A DNA stretch of 64,000 nt from contig CAVYKV010000001.1 of NCBI GenBank assembly GCA_963769255.1, forward strand, positions 3,162,001 to 3,226,000, given 5' to 3'. Positions 44,488 through 52,936 of the stretch are shown one piece after another (position 1 is the stretch's first letter; every line of letters starts with the position of its first letter). This DNA comes from JAKACA01 sp963769255. GTDB lineage: Bacteria > Actinomycetota > Acidimicrobiia > Acidimicrobiales > Bog-793. Under the pieces are notes generated by a model. The model had not been told where the DNA came from. It ran no database searches and worked only from the letters and a program-made list of their open reading frames with translations. The position numbers and the translations under genes are program-made.

Positions 44488-45117
44488 CTAGCCGTCCGCC
44501 GCTTCGGGGCTGCGACGTAGACCGTGATCCTCGATGCCTCGGCTCGTCGGAGGCGCAATGATCCACATGACTCTGGCCTGAGAGGCTCCGACGTTTGCGA
44601 GGGCATGCGGCACCGAGCTCCGGAATTCCGCACAGTCTCCACTTCGCAGCCAGTGCTGCTCTTCGGCCAGGTCCAACTGCACCTCGCCTTCGAGAACGTA
44701 GATCAGCTCCTGGGAGTCACCATGCACGTACTCCGGTCCGCCGGTCGTCGCGCCGAGATCGAAGACCCCTTCGAGCAGCTCAACGTTCTGGAGGGGAGGC
44801 TTGCTCAGCAAGAACTTCGTGACGCCATCTGCCCTGAGTGTCGGCCGCTCATCCCGCCTGAGCACTCTCGATCGTCCGCTCGCGGCGTCGTCGAACAGAT
44901 CCGACATCGTCAACCCCAACGCTTCGGCGATCAGCGTGAGCGTGCGAACGCTGGCTCCAGACCTCCCTCGTTCTATCTGGCTCAGAAACGACGAACTCAC
45001 CCCGGCATGCTTGGCGACTTGCTCGAGAGTCAGGCCGCGTGCCGTTCGATAGGCGCGAATGCGCTCACCCAGGCGCGTACGAACGCCGTCGGGTTCAGTC
45101 CGAGCGCGCCTCGTCAC
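44488..45117 (-). CDS. XRE-family regulator with C-terminal cupin
   Basis: About 209 residues from GTG 45117; longer forms overlap the upstream gene. The helix-turn-helix LTLEQVAKHAGVSSSFLSQI lies near residues 28-47, followed by a cupin sensor (PEYVHGDSQELIYVLEGEVQ, SVPHALANVG). This architecture is typical of PuuR/SutR-type regulators of amine, amino-acid or sulfur catabolism. It lies between the lactonase-like gene and the OYE-family reductase on the same strand. Confidence 0.85.
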   Translation of the reverse strand: MTRRARTEPDGVRTRLGERIRAYRTARGLTLEQVAKHAGVSSSFLSQIERGRSGASVRTLTLIAEALGLTMSDLFDDAASGRSRVLRRDERPTLRADGVTKFLLSKPPLQNVELLEGVFDLGATTGGPEYVHGDSQELIYVLEGEVQLDLAEEQHWLRSGDCAEFRSSVPHALANVGASQARVMWIIAPPTSRGIEDHGLRRSPEAADG

Positions 45118-45208
45118 CTCGAACCGTCGTTCGCACGTCGCTCCTATCTCGCTCCCGTCCGCGGCGTGCCGCGACGGCGAAGGCACTCCCTGAGCACCAG
45201 CCCGACCA

Positions 45209-45976
45209 CTACTCGTACCACTCGTCCGGAGGAGAGGGTTTGGACACACGATAGTCAAAATCGTGCGTGAAGATCAGCTTTGCGTCGAACTTTCGCTCGA
45301 GGTCCTCCAACTTCTCCCAGCTACGGACCATCTCGTCCGGGCTCCAGAGGACCCCAGGCAGCCTTCGTGCCCGCATCTTCTCCGTCAGATAGGCGGCGTC
45401 CCCGCACAGCACATGCATCCCGCTCGCCAGCTGCACCACCGCTGCCTGGTGTCCCGGCGTGTGACCCGGCGTCGGTGTGACCACGATCGCCCCGTCCCCG
45501 AAGATGTCGTAGTCCCCGTCGACTTCCAGCCACCGCAGCGGGTGGTCGAAGTCCGCGCGATTGTAGACTCCACGCTGATAGACCGCCGGCCAATGTGCGA
45601 ACTCCAGCTCCTTGCGTTGTACGACGACGGTCGCATCAGGGAAGAACTGTAGGCCGCCGGCGTGGTCGAAGTGCAAATGCGACACAATCACATGACTGAT
45701 TTGATCCGGACGGACGCCGACGAGCCCGAGTTGATTCACGGCGTCATCATCCTCGGCCATCTCGATCGCGAAGGTCTCGTCCTCCGACTGGCCGTCGGAA
45801 GACTTCCACTTGGGATTCAAACCGGCATCGTACAGCACGTTCCCGCTTGGATGGGTAATTAGAAAGAAGAAATACGGTCCGTACACGATCTCGCCCGGAT
45901 TGTCGTCCAAAGGATCATAGATTGCCTTTGCGGACCGGTCTCCACCGCAGTGAAACGCGTAGATCTTGATTGTCAC
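45209..45976 (-). CDS. MBL-fold hydrolase of the N-acyl homoserine lactonase family
   Basis: The 255-residue metallo-beta-lactamase-fold protein has the HxHxDH motif SHLHFDHAG (100, 102, 104, 105), the PGHTPGHQ region (H172), D193 in CGDAAYL and H238, a complete di-zinc site. The length and order fit the AttM/AiiA lactonase group, which opens homoserine-lactone or gamma-butyrolactone rings. The context, a solute-binding protein, an XRE-cupin regulator and a reductase, favours lactone catabolism, though quorum quenching is possible. It starts at GTG. Confidence 0.88.
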   Translation of the reverse strand: MTIKIYAFHCGGDRSAKAIYDPLDDNPGEIVYGPYFFFLITHPSGNVLYDAGLNPKWKSSDGQSEDETFAIEMAEDDDAVNQLGLVGVRPDQISHVIVSHLHFDHAGGLQFFPDATVVVQRKELEFAHWPAVYQRGVYNRADFDHPLRWLEVDGDYDIFGDGAIVVTPTPGHTPGHQAAVVQLASGMHVLCGDAAYLTEKMRARRLPGVLWSPDEMVRSWEKLEDLERKFDAKLIFTHDFDYRVSKPSPPDEWYE

Positions 45977-46023
45977 CGGACTCTATCCTCCCCGTCTTCT
46001 GGGCTGCGACACCCTGCATTCCC

Positions 46024-47607
46024 TCAGGTGAGCCAATAGTGCTTGAAGTCGTATGCCCCGAACGAAAGGCCTACCTTCCCGGGAACTACGCCGGCGAGCT
46101 TGTTGCTGTGCCCATCGATGTTCGGATTGAAGACGGGAAGGAGGTAACCGCCTTGGTCGTATTCAATCGTCTGCAGCTCGTGGCAGAGTTCCTTCTGCAA
46201 AGTTGGATCCACCGTGGACAGAACCCGCTGGTAGAGGGTGTCGTACTGCGGTATATGATTGTGCGTCTCGTTCAGCGGAGCATTTGGGGCTTGACTCTCC
46301 GCGACACCAGTGAGGTAATAGATGCCATACCAGGGATCCTGGGAGAACAGCCACTGAAGATAGTTCGGACCATAGAGAGTCGTGGTGGTGGTCTGGAGGA
46401 TCTTGATGTTTACCCCGATTGCGGTCGCCTGCTGAGCGAGCACCTCTGACGCCTGGACGGCGCCCTGTGCAACCGGCGCTGTCACGAGGGTCACAGTGAG
46501 GCCCTCCTTGCCGGCCGCCTTCAGCAGCGCCTTCGCCCTCGGCAGGTCCTGTTCCCGTTGCGGAAGGCTGCCATCGTAGTCAGGGTCGGTGACGCCGAAG
46601 ATGTCGTTACCCAGAATGCCGTGCCCGTCGAACACGGTTTCCCGAAGCTGGGGCCGATCCACCATGTATCGAAAGGCCTGCCTCACCCGCACGTCATCGA
46701 ACGGTGGGCGGTCCATTCGCATGGTGAACGGCGTATAAGCACCGCCATTTGACACCACGATTTGACCGCCCCCATTGGTGACCGTGGCAATGGACGCGGC
46801 GCTCAGTTGGTCAATCGCCTGAACGGAACCACCAAGCAGTGCATTGACTTGACCGGACTCGTCGTTGTAGTCCTGCATAACCAAGCTGTCGATATAGGGT
46901 AGTCCCTCCTCCCAGTAGTGTGGGTTACGGTCGAAGACGCTTTCGACTCCGGGCGTGAATGACTGGTACTTGAAGGGCCCTGTTCCTACCGGACGCTTCG
47001 GGTCGTAACCTGTGGGAACGATGTAGAAGTAGTAGCCCGCCATCATTTGATAGAACGGTGAGAATGAGCTGGCCAGTGAGACTCTCAGCGTTTGCGCATC
47101 CAACATTCTAAGATCGGTGATCTTGGGAATCAAGGAAGCACCTGTGTAAGGGTGGCTCGGATTCGTGATCCGCCTGAAGTTGTAGGCGATGTCATCCGCG
47201 GTGAGCGTCTTTCCATTGTGGAACTCGACGCCCTGACGCAGACGAATGGTCCAGACAGTCGCATTCGCGTTCGGCGTGATCTCCTCTGCGAGCGCCAGCC
47301 GGAGCAACCCGTCCGGCGTGTATTCGACCAGGCAATTGTAGAGCTGGTTCAGGCGCCCGAAGTCGAGAGTGTTCACTGCTGCATGGGCGTCCAGGGTGTC
47401 CGAGCTCGTTCCCCCGGCCAAAGCCGCGCTCAAGGTGCCGCCTCGCCGCGGCGTGCCCGCTCCCGCCTGAGTGGTGGTGGATGATGCGGTGCTGGAGCCG
47501 CACGCCGCCAAGGTGGGTCCGAGCGCAGCCGCACCGGCGGCCGCGGCGGCGAACTTGAGGATGTCCCGACGTGGCAGTAGGACACGACTTCGCGCTGGTT
47601 CCGACAT
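46024..47607 (-). CDS. ABC transporter substrate-binding lipoprotein, family 5
   Basis: The 527-residue protein has a Tat motif LPRRDILK (RR 13-14), a lipobox LAAC (C36) and a Ser/Thr-rich linker. The fold signatures TIRLRQGVEFHNGKTLTADD and RPVGTGPFKYQSFTPGVESV follow. GGGGGAG lies before the ATG. The lactonase-like gene follows 47 bp downstream, so this is the first gene of module D. Confidence 0.92.
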   Translation of the reverse strand: MSEPARSRVLLPRRDILKFAAAAAGAAALGPTLAACGSSTASSTTTQAGAGTPRRGGTLSAALAGGTSSDTLDAHAAVNTLDFGRLNQLYNCLVEYTPDGLLRLALAEEITPNANATVWTIRLRQGVEFHNGKTLTADDIAYNFRRITNPSHPYTGASLIPKITDLRMLDAQTLRVSLASSFSPFYQMMAGYYFYIVPTGYDPKRPVGTGPFKYQSFTPGVESVFDRNPHYWEEGLPYIDSLVMQDYNDESGQVNALLGGSVQAIDQLSAASIATVTNGGGQIVVSNGGAYTPFTMRMDRPPFDDVRVRQAFRYMVDRPQLRETVFDGHGILGNDIFGVTDPDYDGSLPQREQDLPRAKALLKAAGKEGLTVTLVTAPVAQGAVQASEVLAQQATAIGVNIKILQTTTTTLYGPNYLQWLFSQDPWYGIYYLTGVAESQAPNAPLNETHNHIPQYDTLYQRVLSTVDPTLQKELCHELQTIEYDQGGYLLPVFNPNIDGHSNKLAGVVPGKVGLSFGAYDFKHYWLT

Positions 47608-47651
47608 AGCGCTCTCCCCCTTGTGCAGTGCGGCGTTGCTGTGACTGTAGC

Positions 47652-47667
47652 AGTGTGAAGCAACACT
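47652..47667. promoter_or_regulatory. short inverted repeat upstream of the module D binding protein
   Basis: AGTGT, 6 nt, ACACT lies 45 bp before the ATG at 47607. It may be an operator, perhaps for the XRE-cupin regulator, but the arms are only 5 bp. Confidence 0.3.
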
Positions 47668-47769
47668 TGAAAGAGGTTAAGTGAAGGAGCGCGGCGTCTG
47701 AAGGAGCGCTGGGCGAAGCCCCGGCGCCCTCGCTCAGTGGAGCGTCGCCACCGCTGGAGGCCGTCCTCG

Positions 47770-47955
47770 GTGCCCGCTCGAAGATCGCCTCGATTGTCAT
47801 GCCCAACAAGCAGATCGCGGCGGAGCTGCAGCTGTCGGTTCGCACCGTCGAGAAGCACGTGGAAGCGCTCCTCCGCAAGACCGGTAACTCGGTCACGCAC
47901 GGAGTTGGCGGCACTGATGGCTCCGGCCGTCCCGCAGCGAACGACGCCCTAACCG
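47770..47955 (+). pseudogene. LuxR-type helix-turn-helix remnant
   Basis: NKQIAAELQLSVRTVEKHVE and ALLRKTG read as the DNA-binding end of a LuxR regulator. The natural continuation (SRTELAALMA) is in another frame, and no receiver or ATPase part precedes it. The fragment is too short and broken to function. Confidence 0.65.
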
Positions 47956-48073
47956 GGCGACCAATACGTAGCCCCCCGGTCCGGCTACGTAGTCTCACCG
48001 ATGTCCCCTCCCCCCGTCGTGAGCGCAACCTGTCTCTGTCGCACAGGTTCCAACCAACCACCGAGGAGGAAAC

Positions 48074-48582
48074 ATGACCAGGCTCACGACGAACACCACG
48101 ACGCCGGCCGATGCCGGCAGGTACCTCCCGATCAGGGCGGACGAGGGTCAGCTGGCCTTCGGCAGCCCCCACCTGTTCAAGACGACCGCCGCCGACACGG
48201 CGGGACGCTTCGACTTCATGGTTGCCACCTTCGCGCCCATGACCGGTCCGCCGTTGCACTACCACGAAGAGCAGGACGACACCTTCTATGTCCTCGAGGG
48301 GCTGCTGACGGTGCAGGCGGGCGAGGAGATCCTCGACCTCGGGCCGGGCGACTTCCTCAGCATCCCACCGGGAGTGGCGCACACCTTCGACAACCTCCAC
48401 AACGGCGACGGCTCGTCCGGGCCGTCAACGTCATGACGCCGGGAGGGCTCTTCCCCATGATCGAGGACATGGCTCGGGTGCCGTCCGGGCCCGACCAGCT
48501 CGACGGCATCAAGTCAGCCACCGAACAGCACGGCACCGTCATCGTCGGTTCGCCGTTGCGTGTCACGCTGGGACTCGGCTGA
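48074..48582 (+). pseudogene. cupin protein (quercetin-dioxygenase-like), one frameshift
   Basis: The first 113 codons encode a clear cupin: PPLHYHEEQDDTFYVLEGLL, GDFLSIPPGVAHTFDNLHNG, with the His, His, Glu, His metal set. One missing base near 48416 then ends the frame early. The continuation VRAVNVMTPGGLFPMIEDMA in the next frame runs to 48582. Restored, it would be about 169 residues. GAGGAGG lies 5 nt before the ATG. An assembly error is likely. Confidence 0.75.
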
Positions 48583-48607
48583 CGGCCGTCGTGCCGGCGG
48601 CGGAGCT

Positions 48608-48637
48608 AGCCGCCCCTCTCGCGTGAGAGGGGCGGCT
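48608..48637. terminator. perfect 13-bp-stem hairpin
   Basis: AGCCGCCCCTCTC and GAGAGGGGCGGCT form a perfect 13-bp GC-rich stem with a GCGT loop, 26 bp after the cupin stop and just before the DUF3039 start. It lacks a T run. It probably terminates the cupin transcript. Confidence 0.75.
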
Positions 48638-48646
48638 CTGCCTACC

Positions 48647-48988
48647 ATGTTGCCAATGGCCACTCTCGATCCGATGACGAAGCTCGAGCCCACGACGACA
48701 CTCGAGCCCACGACGACACTCGAGCGCACCACGACGCTGGAGGACGTGCCGACGGACGAAGGCGATCACGAGCGGATGGCCCATGTCGTGCTGGAGGGGT
48801 TTCGCCCCGAAGGGGGAGACTTCGTCTCGGCGGGCCCAACCGTCGTCGAAGGCATCGTCAACGGCACCGCCGTCAGAGCGCTCTGCGGCAAGGTGTGGGT
48901 CCCCGACCGCAACCCCCGCCGCTACCCGCTCTGCCCCACCTGTAAGGAGGTCGCCGAGGGCATGGGCTGGCGCCTGCCGGCCAGCTGA
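48647..48988 (+). CDS. DUF3039 domain protein
   Basis: About 113 residues starting MLPMATLDPM. A Thr-rich repeat segment comes first: three copies of an 18-nt unit at 48683-48736 encode LEPTTT, LEPTTT and LERTTT. The conserved DUF3039 core is HERMAHVVL, VNGTAVRALCGKVWVPDRNP and LCPTCKEVAEGM, with a CxxC that may bind metal. The family is nearly confined to actinobacteria and has no assigned function. Confidence 0.85.
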   Translation: MLPMATLDPMTKLEPTTTLEPTTTLERTTTLEDVPTDEGDHERMAHVVLEGFRPEGGDFVSAGPTVVEGIVNGTAVRALCGKVWVPDRNPRRYPLCPTCKEVAEGMGWRLPAS

Positions 48989-49254
48989 GCCGGCGGCGTC
49001 CTCCGAGCTCGCAGCATTACCATCCGAGTCGGCCTGCTTTGGAGCTGGGGCCGCCAGGACCGCTCAGCCCCTGAGCAGGCCTCGCACGACCAACTCGCCA
49101 TGGTAGAGGGTCCAGACCTCCACAACTGACGGCGACAGGGGGGCCGATGCGACGATATGGCGGCGCTGCCGTTCACGTCCACAGCGAGCCAGGGGGTGGT
49201 TCGTCGCGAGCTGCCGGACTGAAGCCACCTACGACAGGGCAAATCTGGACGTGT

Positions 49255-51213
49255 TCAGGTGCTTGCATCGGACAGGGTCACGTACCCCTGGCTCTCGAGT
49301 CCTTTCAGGAGCGTGAGGACGTGCTCGGGCCCGAGAGCGAATCCGAACTCGTAGTTGATCGCCCGTGTCAATGACGCCAGGTCGATCGGGCTCTGGGTCC
49401 AGTACCAAATCCCGTCGACGATGAGCTGGAGCGATTCGGGTACGACGTTGCTGTCCTTTTCACGCATCCGCGCGACGACACCGAGCATCCCGGCGTAGTC
49501 GAAGCCGGGCACGCGGTGGGGCGCCTCGGCGTCCGGCCGCCTGCCGACGAGAGGACCGCTCGTGCCCTCGTCCGGGGTCGGCACGCCGGGCAGATCATTG
49601 ACCAGGCGGGCGGCTGCTGCTCGTAGCTCGGTTTCCAGCCGGGTCGCGAGCACCTCGGCCGCCTCTTCGTCCGGTTCCGCCACGAGCTCGAGCACCGAGC
49701 GCAGACTCGCGACATCGCGCTCGACGACGTAGGAGATTGCCTCCCGAGCGCGGTTCGCCGCCGACCCGCTCCCCTCGTCGAGCGCACGCAGGGCGAGGCT
49801 GTCCATGCGGCTGGCCGAGCGGGCCGCGACAAGACGCATGAGGTTGCCCGCCTCCGGCCAGCCCGCCGTCGCCGCCACGAGCGCCGCCGTTCCGAGGACA
49901 CTGCCCGACCGTACGAACACGTACGGGTCGGTCTTCTCGGGCGTGAGCAGCTGAGTGTGGAAGTACCGGTCCGGTAGCGACATCACCAACATTCCCGGGA
50001 CGCCGAGCCTCGACCACGTCGAGTTGTCGCTCCAGGGCGTGTAGGGCATGACCTTCCAGCGCACGTAGGGCAGGTCGCCGGTGCGCGGCCGGTAAGCCCA
50101 CGGGAGTTGGCCCACGGTCTCGTCGGCGAGCGCCTCGACGAGGTCGTTGAGGAACGTCGGAAAGGCGTCGGGCGACCTTCCGACGACGAGCACGGACTTG
50201 GTCTCAGACTGGTCGTGACCGACGCTGCACAACGCCACGGCGGCGATCATCCCTTCAAGCAGCTCGGGGCCGCCGGCGTCGGCGAGCTCGAGACTGCCGT
50301 AGCCCTCGTTCGCGAAGAGCAGATGGACGTTGCGTCTGAAGACCGTGCCGCCCGAGTCCTTCCTGAACGAGTCCAGGCAGCGCGCCAGCTCGAGCAGCAA
50401 GGCGACTCCGGACGCGCAGTTGGCCCCGGGCATGGTGGCGGCTGACACGTGCGCTACGAAGAGGACTGACTCCGAGGTCGGCGTGGCGGACGGGATCGTC
50501 GCCAGAACGCTCCTCGACGAGCTCTCGAAGGTACGCGCCTCCACGCTGAAGCGCACGACGACCGACTCGCTGCCGGCCAGTGCCGACTCGAGGCGGGAGA
50601 AGGCTGTTTCCGAGACGGTGAAGCAGAGCGGGTTCTCGCGGCGGGCCGGCAGTCTCATCTGCTGGACGGCCTCCGGCAGCTTCGAGCGGGTCCGCCACGG
50701 CTCGTACTGGTAGAGAAGGAAGTTGCTCACCATCCCGGCCACCCCGTGCCGTACAGCGCGTGCCACGATGTCCGACCAGGCGAAGTTCTCCCCCGAGTCG
50801 TGGACCAGAATCGCCTTGCCCCGCACGGACTTGCCCGCGTAGTCGGCGTCGCTCGTGCCAGTGCCGACGTCGACGAGCTCAAGCTCGGTGCCGCCTTTCG
50901 GCGTGGGTGGGCACCACCACGGCAGGCACGAGCCGCACTGGTCCCAACGCACGAGCACCTCGCTTGAGGGCACGACCAGGTCGAGTTGCGCGCCGTACGG
51001 CTCCCAGGCGAGCGGCGTCGTCTCGTCGCCGACGGCGAAGTGCCCGTCCATGGGGAACTCGCGGATCGCGTAGCCGACTCCATCGGCGTCGAGCGTCCGC
51101 TCGATGTAGTCGATGGCCGAGCGATAACCGACCGAGCCGGGCGAGCGGTAGAACCTTCCGAGCTCGCGTACGTGGGCTTGGGCGCGTTCGCCCGAGAGAT
51201 CCCGCTGCAGCAT
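49255..51213 (-). CDS. M28-like peptidase with PA-type insert (B2 copy)
   Basis: The 652-residue protein is collinear with 15105-17114, sharing LPWWCPPTP, KAILVHDSGENFAWSDIV, RSPDAFPTFLNDLVEAL, WSDNSTWSRLGVPG and MSLPDRYFHTQLL. The metal motif reads VAHVSAATMPGANCASG: the bridging Asp is replaced by Cys as in the B1 copy. The ATG at 51213 has no clear ribosome-binding site. It is the last gene of the B2 operon. The conserved unusual motif suggests a real, modified function. Confidence 0.8.
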   Translation of the reverse strand: MLQRDLSGERAQAHVRELGRFYRSPGSVGYRSAIDYIERTLDADGVGYAIREFPMDGHFAVGDETTPLAWEPYGAQLDLVVPSSEVLVRWDQCGSCLPWWCPPTPKGGTELELVDVGTGTSDADYAGKSVRGKAILVHDSGENFAWSDIVARAVRHGVAGMVSNFLLYQYEPWRTRSKLPEAVQQMRLPARRENPLCFTVSETAFSRLESALAGSESVVVRFSVEARTFESSSRSVLATIPSATPTSESVLFVAHVSAATMPGANCASGVALLLELARCLDSFRKDSGGTVFRRNVHLLFANEGYGSLELADAGGPELLEGMIAAVALCSVGHDQSETKSVLVVGRSPDAFPTFLNDLVEALADETVGQLPWAYRPRTGDLPYVRWKVMPYTPWSDNSTWSRLGVPGMLVMSLPDRYFHTQLLTPEKTDPYVFVRSGSVLGTAALVAATAGWPEAGNLMRLVAARSASRMDSLALRALDEGSGSAANRAREAISYVVERDVASLRSVLELVAEPDEEAAEVLATRLETELRAAAARLVNDLPGVPTPDEGTSGPLVGRRPDAEAPHRVPGFDYAGMLGVVARMREKDSNVVPESLQLIVDGIWYWTQSPIDLASLTRAINYEFGFALGPEHVLTLLKGLESQGYVTLSDAST

Positions 51214-51257
51214 GTCGAAAATTCTGGATCATGAGACGATGAGCTTCGGTACGAGGG

Positions 51258-51641
51258 TCAGATGGCCGCGATGAGGTCCATCTGCACGAGCAGCTGGGGC
51301 CACGAGAGCGCGGCGCCGACCGTCGTCCTCGCCGGGGGCTGGCGCACGCCGCGCTCCGCAAAGAAGTCGAGGTACGCCGCGTCCATGGCGTCAAAGTCGC
51401 GGTCGATGTTCGACAGGTAGACAGAGATCTTGACCGCCTCCGCCAGAGAGGTCCCCGCCATCTCGAGGGCGTGTTCGAGGTGCTCCAGCGTGTTGCGCGT
51501 CTGTGCGCCTGCATCGGCCGGGTAATCGCCGTTGGCGTCGCCGCCGATCTGGCTCTTCACATAGACGAGCTCGTCTGTGCAGATCATCTTGGAGTACGGC
51601 TCGACGACGTCCACGCCGATTGCCTTCCTGGTCGATGTCAT
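51258..51641 (-). CDS. RidA/YjgF family protein (copy a, B2)
   Basis: The 127-residue protein (MTSTRKAIGVDVVEPYSKMI) aligns with 17121-17528: VYVKSQIGGDANGDYP, LEHLEHALEMAGTSL and the conserved Arg in PARTTVGAALSWPQ. It carries the same Asp-for-Glu change in the VQMD stretch as the B1 copy, a subfamily mark. It is 11 bp from its tandem partner. Confidence 0.9.
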   Translation of the reverse strand: MTSTRKAIGVDVVEPYSKMICTDELVYVKSQIGGDANGDYPADAGAQTRNTLEHLEHALEMAGTSLAEAVKISVYLSNIDRDFDAMDAAYLDFFAERGVRQPPARTTVGAALSWPQLLVQMDLIAAI

Positions 51642-51652
51642 GGTCCCTCCCG

Positions 51653-52033
51653 TCAGGCCAGCGCGACCATGTCCATCTCAACGCGTGACCAGGGCAGGCG
51701 AACGCCGACCGTCGTGCGGGCCGGGGGCGCCTCGATGCCGTGCGCTGTGAAGAACTGCGAGTACACCTCGTTCATGGCGTCGAAGTCGGAGTCGATGTCG
51801 TCGAGGTAGACGTTGACCTTGACGAGATTGGAGAGGTCGGTGCCGGCTCGGTGGAGCACTTCGTGCAGGTTCTCGAGGGTGTTGCGCGTCTGGGACTGGA
51901 GGTCGTCAGGCAGCTCACCGCTCGTCGGGTCGGTCCCGATCCTCCCAGTGGTAAAGATCAGCCCGCCCGCTCTCACCGCCTGCGTCGAGAAGCCGCCACC
52001 AGCGCTCTCGCTTCCTACCACCTCTCTGCCCAT
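51653..52033 (-). CDS. RidA/YjgF family protein (copy b, B2)
   Basis: The 126-residue protein begins MGREVVGSESAGGGFSTQAV and contains IFTTGRIGTDPTSGELPDDL, QTRNTLENLHEVLHRAG and PARTTVGVRLPWSRVEMDMV. It matches the B1 copy b (17542-17922) better than its own neighbour. It lies between the SDR gene and RidA copy a, as in B1. Confidence 0.9.
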   Translation of the reverse strand: MGREVVGSESAGGGFSTQAVRAGGLIFTTGRIGTDPTSGELPDDLQSQTRNTLENLHEVLHRAGTDLSNLVKVNVYLDDIDSDFDAMNEVYSQFFTAHGIEAPPARTTVGVRLPWSRVEMDMVALA

Positions 52034-52063
52034 GTTCGTCCTTTCGGGTTGCGTGTTCGGTTC

Positions 52064-52936
52064 TTAGGGGCTCGCCGCAAGATTTGCGCCCGCCTCGCGG
52101 ACGTAGCTCGTCTTTGCGCCGGCCAACTGCCCCCCGTCGATGCGGATGATCGACCCCGTCACGAACGCGAGCCGCGGCGAGGAGAGGAGCGAGACGATGT
52201 TGGCGACGTCGTCGGGGGATCCTGTGCCGTCGAGCGGGATCAGCGACAAATGGTCCGCCATGATCTCGGGCTCGTCGAGCTCGTGGCTGTTGGAGGTCGT
52301 CTCGATGAAGCCCGGCGCGACAGCGTTGACAAGGATCCCGTCAGGGGCGAGCTCGACGGCGAGGCATCTGGTCAGGGCACCTACGCCAGCCTTGGAGACG
52401 TTGTAGGCGGCGACGCCATTCCCAGACCAGTCGGCCCCAATCGAGCTCAGGTTCACGATCCTTGGCGCGCTCGATGCCCTGAGAAGGTCGACACAACTGC
52501 GGACGAGGCGGACGATGGCGACCACGTTCACGTCAAGGACGCGGGACCAGTCGTCGTCGGAGACGTCCAGGGCCGGTCCGTAGGTCCACGTCGCGGCGTT
52601 GTTCACGAGGCAGTCGAGCCGGCCATAACGCTGCCGCACGAACTCCACGACCTGCCCGCACTGGCCGCGGTCCGACAGGTCGCATGACACGACATCCCAG
52701 TCGTTCTCCTGACCGAGCCGGCGACCCTCGTCGATCCCGACGCGTGAAGGCGACCCGGAGCCGGACAGTGGGTCGCCCACGAAGATCGTCGTCACGATCT
52801 GGTAGCCGTCCGACTGGAGCCGCCGCGCGATCGCCAGGCCGATGTTCCGGCCCGCGCCCGTGACGAGGGCGACCGGGGACCGCGGGTCGGGGTGAGGCCG
52901 CAGGGATGCCTCCGACGTCAGCGCCGCGGTCGTCAC
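52064..52936 (-). CDS. SDR-family oxidoreductase (B2)
   Basis: About 290 residues from GTG 52936, which overlaps the Gfo/Idh/MocA stop as GTGA; the in-frame extension to 52981 covers that gene's end and is not used. It has ALVTGAGRNIGLAIA, LVNNAATWTYGPALDVSD, LSSIGADWSG and YNVSKAGVGALTR with the catalytic Tyr and Lys. The B1 copy (17980-18810) shares VSCDLSD, TWTYGPAL and RLAFVTGSxxRIDGGQLAG. Confidence 0.9.
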   Translation of the reverse strand: MTTAALTSEASLRPHPDPRSPVALVTGAGRNIGLAIARRLQSDGYQIVTTIFVGDPLSGSGSPSRVGIDEGRRLGQENDWDVVSCDLSDRGQCGQVVEFVRQRYGRLDCLVNNAATWTYGPALDVSDDDWSRVLDVNVVAIVRLVRSCVDLLRASSAPRIVNLSSIGADWSGNGVAAYNVSKAGVGALTRCLAVELAPDGILVNAVAPGFIETTSNSHELDEPEIMADHLSLIPLDGTGSPDDVANIVSLLSSPRLAFVTGSIIRIDGGQLAGAKTSYVREAGANLAASP

